Shown: positions 58,923 to 64,000 of the stretch, piece by piece
How the letters are laid out: each line of letters starts with the position of its first letter
Numbering within the stretch: the stretch's first letter is position 1
NCBI GenBank assembly: GCA_963851215.1
Contig: CAWKOG010000021.1
Span: forward strand, 1-64,000
Direction: 5' to 3'
Source of the DNA: DATKFM01 sp963851215
GTDB lineage: Bacteria; Pseudomonadota; Alphaproteobacteria; Dongiales; Dongiaceae
DNA: 64,000 nucleotides
Notes under the pieces: model-generated
The model's database searches: none
Told to the model about the DNA's origin: nothing
Seen by the model: the letters and a program-made list of their open reading frames with translations, nothing else
Position numbers and translations under genes: made by a program

Positions 58923-60116
58923 CTAGCCGGCAGCGACGGCGGCCCGGCGGCCCCGCCAGATCAGCCAGCCCGTCGCCAACAAGCTCAAGCCGATCAGGGG
59001 GATACCGACCGCATTGATCATGCCCCAGCCATAGGTCTGGTAGACCCAGCCGGACATGAAGGACGAGCAGGCCACCGTGCCATAAACAAAGAAGTCGTTG
59101 ATCCCCTGGACCCGGGACCGCTCCTCCGGCCGGTAGGTCTCTGTCAGCAGCGCTGAGCCGCCGACGAACAGGAAGTTCCAACCCACACCCAGCAGGGTCA
59201 GCCCTATCCAGAAGTTCCAGAGTGTGAGCCCGGTCAGATCCGCAACAATTGCCGCCGACAGGAGCATGGCGCCGGCGATGAGGATGCGCCGTACGCCGAA
59301 CCTGTTGATCAGGTTTCCGGTGATGAAGGCGGGCGCGAACATGCCGAGGGCATGCAACTGGATCACGCCGGGCGTGGCGTCCGGGCCGAAGCCGCAATCC
59401 TCCACGGCGAAGGGCGTGGCCACCATGATGAAGTTCATCACGCCATAGGCGACCATGCTCGAGAGCGCGGCGACGATGAATTTGGGCTGCGCCATGATCT
59501 GCGCCAGCGGCCGGCCGCGGCCGGATGCCGATACTGCCACCGGCCTGGGAATACGCAGGAACTGCACCAGCACGAAGCTGATGGCGAATAGCATCATGAT
59601 GGCGATGAAACTGCCGGCATATAGATACGGGCCCAGGAGATCGCGGGTGTGGCGCGCCAGCTCGGGCCCCACCAGCGCCGCGATGACGCCGCCGGACACC
59701 ACCCAGGAAATTGCTTTCGCCCGGAACGCCTCATCCGCCGCATCCGCGGCGGCAAATCGGTAGAACAGCGCGAAACCCATGCACATGCCCACCAGCACGT
59801 TGCCGACGCACATCAGCCGGAAGGACAGGAAGACTATCGACAGCGCGATCAGTGCACCGCCGGCTACGCCCAGCAGCGTGCCGATGGCGAAGCCCCAGCG
59901 CCGGCCGATGCGCTGCATCAGCGTTGAGGCGGGGATGGTCGTCAGCCAGGTTGCCAGGAATTGAAACGCCAGCGGCAGAGTCGCGAAGGAATCATTCTCC
60001 GCGAGCATCCGCCCGGTCAGCGCCGCGACGGTGATCATGATCGTCATCGCCGACATCGACAGCGCCTGGCAGGCGGCGAGCAGCAGAACGTTGCGATAGG
60101 CGTGGGGTGCAACCAT
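58923..60116 (-). CDS. MFS transporter
   Basis: About 397 residues from MVAPHAYRNVLLLA (an upstream in-frame start at 60158 adds a Pro/Arg-rich leader). Twelve predicted helices, with the loop 2-3 MFS motif in STLMQRIGRRWGFAIG. The region ETYRPEERSRVQGINDFFVY is typical of a subgroup often encoded near hppA/thiL in alphaproteobacteria. Substrate unknown. Intact. Confidence 0.9.
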   Translation of the reverse strand: MVAPHAYRNVLLLAACQALSMSAMTIMITVAALTGRMLAENDSFATLPLAFQFLATWLTTIPASTLMQRIGRRWGFAIGTLLGVAGGALIALSIVFLSFRLMCVGNVLVGMCMGFALFYRFAAADAADEAFRAKAISWVVSGGVIAALVGPELARHTRDLLGPYLYAGSFIAIMMLFAISFVLVQFLRIPRPVAVSASGRGRPLAQIMAQPKFIVAALSSMVAYGVMNFIMVATPFAVEDCGFGPDATPGVIQLHALGMFAPAFITGNLINRFGVRRILIAGAMLLSAAIVADLTGLTLWNFWIGLTLLGVGWNFLFVGGSALLTETYRPEERSRVQGINDFFVYGTVACSSFMSGWVYQTYGWGMINAVGIPLIGLSLLATGWLIWRGRRAAVAAG

Positions 60117-60239
60117 CGGGCGCGGAGAATGGAGCCTCGGCCTTGGCTTCACAAGCAAACGCCCTGGAGAATTTTGTCAGCGTACAAGCCGCTTTGAGAA
60201 TTTTCCCCAAACTTGCCGACATTCGTTTATTTATTTAAC

Positions 60240-60472
60240 TTCAATAGGTTATAGGATTATGTTGTTGCATTTCCGCGCATGGGAGTCTGATACTGATGGT
60301 GTTCCGCCAACAGCGGAACCCACCAAGCGCCAGGCTTGCCGACGTTCCGCCGGGACATTGGCGACTGAGGGAGGGGAACCGAGGCCAAGCCGAGGCGCCG
60401 TGCTTCCACACGATCACGACCGAGAAGAGGCTCGACTTGCCCCGGCGCGTCCCCATCGCGCCGGGGTTTTTT
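60240..60472 (+). ncRNA. Candidate structured small RNA with its own terminator
   Basis: Plus-strand gap between MFS (divergent) and thiL (convergent) with strong folding. Hairpin 60298-60324: ggt-gttccgc / gcggaac-cc-acc. Long-range stem: gcgcc-a-ggcttg (60327-60338) with caagcc-ga-ggcgc (60386-60398), enclosing gttcc/ggaac (60344-60348 with 60375-60379). It ends in a perfect terminator. No coding frame fits. The start near 60240-60270 is a guess from an AT-rich promoter-like stretch (tataggattat). I cannot assign a known RNA family. Confidence 0.55.
60440..60472 (+). terminator. Rho-independent terminator of the candidate small RNA
   Basis: ccccggcgcg pairs perfectly with cgcgccgggg (loop tccccat), followed by six T. 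It points rightwards, away from the MFS gene and against thiL, so it must end a plus-strand transcript. Confidence 0.88.
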
Positions 60473-60493
60473 CAATCGCGGATTTGAGCACGC

Positions 60494-61489
60494 CTAGAAA
60501 TGCTGGAAGCCTTTCTTCACCACGGCAATCGCTGATCCGTCTTCGGCCCGCACCGCGACGCCGGCGCCGCTGACGAGCGTGCCGATGACGGCGACGGGCA
60601 CGCCAGCAGCGGCGGCGATCTCCATCGCCCGCGCCGCATCGTGATCGGCGACCGTAAACAGCAATTCATAATCGTCCCCGCCGCCCAGGATCTTTGCCTG
60701 CAGATCCGGCTTAAGGCCGAGCGCCGCCCGCGCCGCCGCCGACAGCGGCACCTGGCTCCACTGGATTTCGGCCGCCAATCCCGACTGCTGGCAGATATGG
60801 CCGAGATCGGCGATCAGCCCGTCGGAGATATCCATGCTGGCATGAACGATGCCGCTCTCGACCAAAGCGCGGCCCAGAGCAAGGCGCGGCTCCGGCAACT
60901 GATAGCGGTCCTGCAGAAACCGGATCGATGGCGCCGACAGGCCTTCGAGCTGGCCGCGCGCGGCCCGCAGGCCGAGCGCACCGTCGCCAATGGTGCCGGA
61001 CACCAGGATGCTGTCGCCCTTCTTGCCATCGCCGCGGCGCGGCGTGCGGCCGCGCGCAGCTGCACCCACCACTGTAACGGACAGAGTCAGCGGCCCCGGC
61101 GTCGCCGTGGTATCGCCGCCCAGCAGCGAGAGCCCATACTGCCACTGATCCTCCGCCAGGCCGCCGGCGAAATCGGCGATCCACTCTTCTTCAACATCCT
61201 GCGGAAAAACGGCGGCCAGCAGATAGCCCAGCGGCCGCGCGCCCTTGGCGGCGAGATCGGAGAGATTGACGCGCAGCAGCTTGCGCGCGATCAGCCGCGC
61301 CGGTTCCTGGCCGGTGAAGTGGATGCCGGCGACGATGGCATCGGTCTTCAGCACCAGGTCTTCGCCGGCGGCGACGGAGATCAGCGCGACATCGTCGGCC
61401 AGCGACGCGGCGCCGGGCGCGCCCGCTGCCAGCGGCGCGAAATAGCGGGCAATGAGCTCGAATTCAGTCGACCTTGGTTTCGCCGTCAC
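60494..61489 (-). CDS. thiL: Thiamine-monophosphate kinase
   Basis: About 331 residues from GTG 61489 (VTAKPRSTEFELIARYFAPL), which has GGAGCG just upstream and overlaps the nusB 3' end by 26 nt. Family motifs: DDVALI, LLGGDTTATPGPL, ASMDISDGLIADLGH, GGGDDYELLFTV. It phosphorylates thiamine monophosphate to the active diphosphate. Same strand and tight order nusB-thiL as in other alphaproteobacteria. Confidence 0.95.
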   Translation of the reverse strand: MTAKPRSTEFELIARYFAPLAAGAPGAASLADDVALISVAAGEDLVLKTDAIVAGIHFTGQEPARLIARKLLRVNLSDLAAKGARPLGYLLAAVFPQDVEEEWIADFAGGLAEDQWQYGLSLLGGDTTATPGPLTLSVTVVGAAARGRTPRRGDGKKGDSILVSGTIGDGALGLRAARGQLEGLSAPSIRFLQDRYQLPEPRLALGRALVESGIVHASMDISDGLIADLGHICQQSGLAAEIQWSQVPLSAAARAALGLKPDLQAKILGGGDDYELLFTVADHDAARAMEIAAAAGVPVAVIGTLVSGAGVAVRAEDGSAIAVVKKGFQHF

Positions 61490-61991
61490 GGGGCGCTCCA
61501 GGCCCGGCGCCGGCGGGCACCAGGCGCTGCAGAATCGCATTGACCAGATGGGTCTCGCGTTCGGCGAAGAAAGCGTCCGCGAGCTGCACATACTCCGTGA
61601 TCGTCACCTCCGCCGGCACGTCCAGATCCTGCAGCTCATAGGCGCCGGCGCGCAGGATCGCTTTCAGCAGCGCCTCGAAGCGATCGAAGGAAAGGTCGCC
61701 GCCCAGCACACTGGACAGCTTGAGATCGAGGGCATCACGATCAGCGCTAACGCCGCGAACGATGCGGCCGAACAGCGGCTGGTCGGGCTCGGGCATGCCC
61801 TCTTCCTGTTCGCCCGCGACCATGCGGTGAAGCCGGAACTCGCCGATGACGTGGTCGGTACTGACCGCGTTCATGTCCATCTGGTACAGCGCCTGCACGG
61901 CCCGCAGGCGCGCCATCGTGCGCGCGGTCGGCGCCATGCGGATGCGCCGGGCGACGGACCTGCGCTTGCCGGTAGGGGGAGCGGGATTCAT
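61464..61991 (-). CDS. nusB: Transcription antitermination factor NusB
   Basis: About 175 residues from MNPAPPTGKRR. Helical NusB core: ARLRAVQALYQMDM, ILRAGAYELQDL, ITEYVQLADAFFAERETHLV NAIL. The N-terminal arginine-rich region contacts boxA RNA. It works with NusE in rRNA antitermination. Followed closely by thiL and preceded by ribH. Confidence 0.94.
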   Translation of the reverse strand: MNPAPPTGKRRSVARRIRMAPTARTMARLRAVQALYQMDMNAVSTDHVIGEFRLHRMVAGEQEEGMPEPDQPLFGRIVRGVSADRDALDLKLSSVLGGDLSFDRFEALLKAILRAGAYELQDLDVPAEVTITEYVQLADAFFAERETHLVNAILQRLVPAGAGPGAPRDGETKVD

Positions 61992-62003
61992 TCGTGGCAC
62001 ATC

Positions 62004-62457
62004 CTAGAGACCAAGACGGCGCTTAAGGTCGTACATGGCCAGACAAGCCTGCGCCGCCTCGCCGCCCTTGTTCTTGCGATTGACGCGGGCGCGTTCCCAA
62101 GCTTGCTCGTCGTTCTCCACGGTCAGCACGCCGAAGCCGAGGGCGAGATCGTGCTCGAGGATCAGCTCCTGCACGCCGCGGGCGCTCTCGTTGCAGACGA
62201 TATCGTAGTGCGTGGTCTCGCCGCGGATGACGCAGCCCAGCGCCAGATAGGCGTCGAACGGCCGGCGCTTGACCTTGATCGCCGCTTGGATCGCCATCTT
62301 GATGGCGGCCGGGAATCTCCAGCACGCCGGGAACGGTAAAGCGCTCATAGCTCGCGCCCGCCTTCTCCAGCGCAGCAATCGCGCCCTTAGCCAACTCATC
62401 GGCGATATCGGGATAGAAGCGCGCTTCCACGACCATGATATGCGGCGACGCCGCCAT
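62004..62457 (-). CDS. ribH: 6,7-dimethyl-8-ribityllumazine synthase, frameshifted
   Basis: About 150 residues after removing one inserted G near 62309 (VPGVLEIP continues as AAIKMAIQAAIKVKRRPFDA). Catalytic His region GCVIRGETTHYDIVCNESAR and the C-terminal ENDEQAWERARVNRKNKGGE are present. It condenses the pyrimidine with dihydroxybutanone phosphate in riboflavin synthesis. The single slip sits at a GGCCGGG run, a typical error site. Confidence 0.92.
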
Positions 62458-62461
62458 TCTC

Positions 62462-63653
62462 TTACTCCACTTGTTGTGCGCCGCTGCTGCGGCCGGTGAC
62501 GCCCGCTTGGGCCGCCGGATCGATCTGACGTTGACCGACGACCTTCAGGCCATAGCCTTCGAGGCCGACGATGGTCCGCTTGGTGTTGGACAGTAGCACC
62601 ATCTCGTGCACGCCGAGATCGAGCAGGATCTGGGCGCCCACGCCGTAGTCGCGCAATTCCGGCACCGGCGCCGTGGCCTCGCCTGCAGCCGCGCGCACAC
62701 GGTCCGACAGCGAAGTCGGCAGCGGCTCGCGGATCAGCACCATGACGCCGCGGCCCGCCTCGGCGATCATGCGCATGGAGGTGTGCAACATGCGGTCGCG
62801 CCCGCCGCTGACATCCCCGAGGACGTCATCGAGCACATTCAGGGCATGCATGCGCACCAGCACCGGATCGGCGCCGCTGATATCGCCCTTCACCAGCGCG
62901 ATATGCTCGGCATAGGCGACGCGGTTGACATAAACCAGCATGCGGAAATCGCCGCCATGCCGGCTGCTGAACGGTACTTCCGTCACGCGCTCGACGATGC
63001 GGTCATGGCGGCGGCGATAGGCGATGAGGTCGGCGATGGTGCCGATCTTGAGGCCATGGCGCTGGGCGAACGTTGATGAGGTCGTCGCGCCGGGCCATCG
63101 TGCCGTCGTCGTTCATGATCTCGCAGATCACGCCGGCAGGGATCAGGCCGGCCAGCCGCGCGATATCCACGGCGGCCTCGGTATGGCCGGCGCGCACCAG
63201 CACGCCGCCTTCCCGCGCCATCAGCGGGAACACATGGCCGGGCGTGACGATGTCCTGCGGGCCTTTGCCGGGATCGATGGCGACGGCGATGGTGCGCGCC
63301 CGGTCCGATGCGGAGATGCCCGTGGTCACGCCCTCCCGCGCTTCGATCGAGACCGTGAAGGCCGTCTGGTGCCGCGTGCCGTTATGCTGCGCCATCAGCG
63401 GCAGTTTGAGCTGCTCGACGCGCTCGCCGGTCATCGACAGGCAGATCAGGCCGCGGCCATACTTGGCCATGAAGTTCACGGCCTGGGGCGTCGCCATTTG
63501 CGCGGGGATGACCAGGTCGCCTTCGTTCTCGCGGCCTTCATCGTCGACCAGCACGAACATCTGGCCGTTGCGCGCGGCCTCGATGATCTCGGCCGTCGGC
63601 GACATCATCTGCGTAAAGGTTACGCGCCAGGGTTCGATATCGGGCTTGCTCAT
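62462..63653 (-). CDS. ribB: 3,4-dihydroxy-2-butanone-4-phosphate synthase with degenerate RibA domain (RibBX type), frameshifted
   Basis: Start MSKPDIEPWRVTF at 63653. RibB motifs: DDEGRENEGDLVI, GTRHQTAFTVSIEA, RAGHTEAAVDIARL. One inserted G near 63070 shifts the frame; IGTIADLIAYRRRH and a second domain follow. That domain resembles GTP cyclohydrolase II (RIVERVTEVPF, HALNVLDDVLGD) but lacks the three zinc cysteines, so it should not open GTP. Proteobacterial RibBX proteins have this design. RibB makes the four-carbon precursor used by RibH. No stop separates it from ribE upstream. Confidence 0.88.
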
Positions 63654-64000
63654 GGTCCGTTCACATTGGAGAAGGCGCGCAACGTAGCGCGCCACCGGGT
63701 CGATTTCCAGGTTCACTGCATCGTCGATATGCGTGCCGCCGAGGTTGGTTTCCCGCTGGGTGATGGGGATGATGTTAACGCCGAAGCGGGCGCCTTCAAC
63801 TTCGTTGATCGTCAGGGACACGCCATCGACGGCGATGGAGCCCTTGGACGCGATGAACTTCGCCAGGGCCGCCGGCGCTTCCACCACATAGCGGATGCTG
63901 CCGCCATCCTGCCGCCGGTCGGCGACGCGACCCACGCCATCCACATGGCCGGAGACGATATGCCCACCCAGCTCGTCGCCGGCCTTCAAGCGCCCGCTCC
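63654..64000 (-). CDS. ribE: Riboflavin synthase alpha chain, C-terminal part (cut by window edge)
   Basis: The second lumazine-binding half: GHIVSGHVDGVGRV, KGSIAVDGVSLTINEV, FGVNIIPITQRETNLG and IDPVARYVARLL. It dismutates two lumazines to riboflavin. The frame runs on through QCERT directly into the RibB start without a stop, either a fusion or a lost stop codon. The 5' part lies beyond the window. Confidence 0.92.

Noticed and set aside
60240..60472. Assignment as 6S RNA or a TPP riboswitch for thiL
   Set aside because: It is on the opposite strand to thiL and convergent with it, so it cannot be its leader; the fold does not show a single long hairpin with central bubble that I could confirm as 6S.

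Overview
The window comes from a high-GC alphaproteobacterium. The best clue is the conserved block at 51.2-64 kb, with the order merR-ihfA-fabH-plsX-rpmF-yceD-cytochrome bc1 chaperone / bamE / hppA / MFS / thiL-nusB-ribH-ribBX-ribE. As far as I recall, this is the Hyphomicrobiales (Rhizobiales) / Rhodospirillales-type arrangement. An NDUFS6-like zinc-finger protein, a TamA/TamB pair and several class III cyclase-TolB-TPR proteins fit the same group. I cannot name a genus.

Layout. 1-5.7 kb: left arm of a large inverted repeat. It holds a broken cyclase-TolB-TPR gene, an intact short tyrosine recombinase, an intact cyclase-alpha/beta-hydrolase fusion, a 103-residue charged protein, a small exported protein and scraps of other genes. 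5.7-12.2 kb: NAD-formate dehydrogenase, an NDUFA9-like SDR with an NDUFS6-like zinc protein, an unknown protein, a solitary mreB and a nucleoside hydrolase. 12.5-27.3 kb: a surface-polysaccharide cluster with an ABC exporter (Wzm/Wzt type), two epimerases, an oxidoreductase, a deacetylase, a GT47-like enzyme and six family-2 glycosyltransferases, the last three broken. 27.7-31.5 kb: a broken beta-propeller protein and a broken SARP/BTAD-TolB-TPR regulator. 32.1-37.8 kb: right arm, the inverted and more decayed copy of the left arm; its cyclase gene runs on to 38.3 kb. 38.7-45.3 kb: tamB and tamA. 46.2-49.1 kb: an exported beta-helix protein with an internal duplication. 49.4-51.2 kb: small unknown genes, the 3' half of a tRNA-Glu and a complete tRNA-Pro. 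51.4-64 kb: the housekeeping block.

Two features run through the whole window. First, a dispersed intergenic element of about 100-130 bp, with words like gtccgcttagccctc, gggtcaaaagg and gtgccagaagcgg, recurs about ten times and sits at the inner ends of the inverted arms. Second, single-base frameshifts occur even in genes expected to be indispensable (fabH, hppA, ribH, ribB). Part of the apparent gene decay may therefore be uncorrected sequencing error, and every 'broken' call should be read with that in mind.

How the genes may work together: the 12.5-27 kb genes would make, modify and export a surface glycan by the ABC-transporter route. The 26 kb between the inverted arms could in principle flip by recombination between them, taking the formate dehydrogenase, mreB and the glycan cluster with it.
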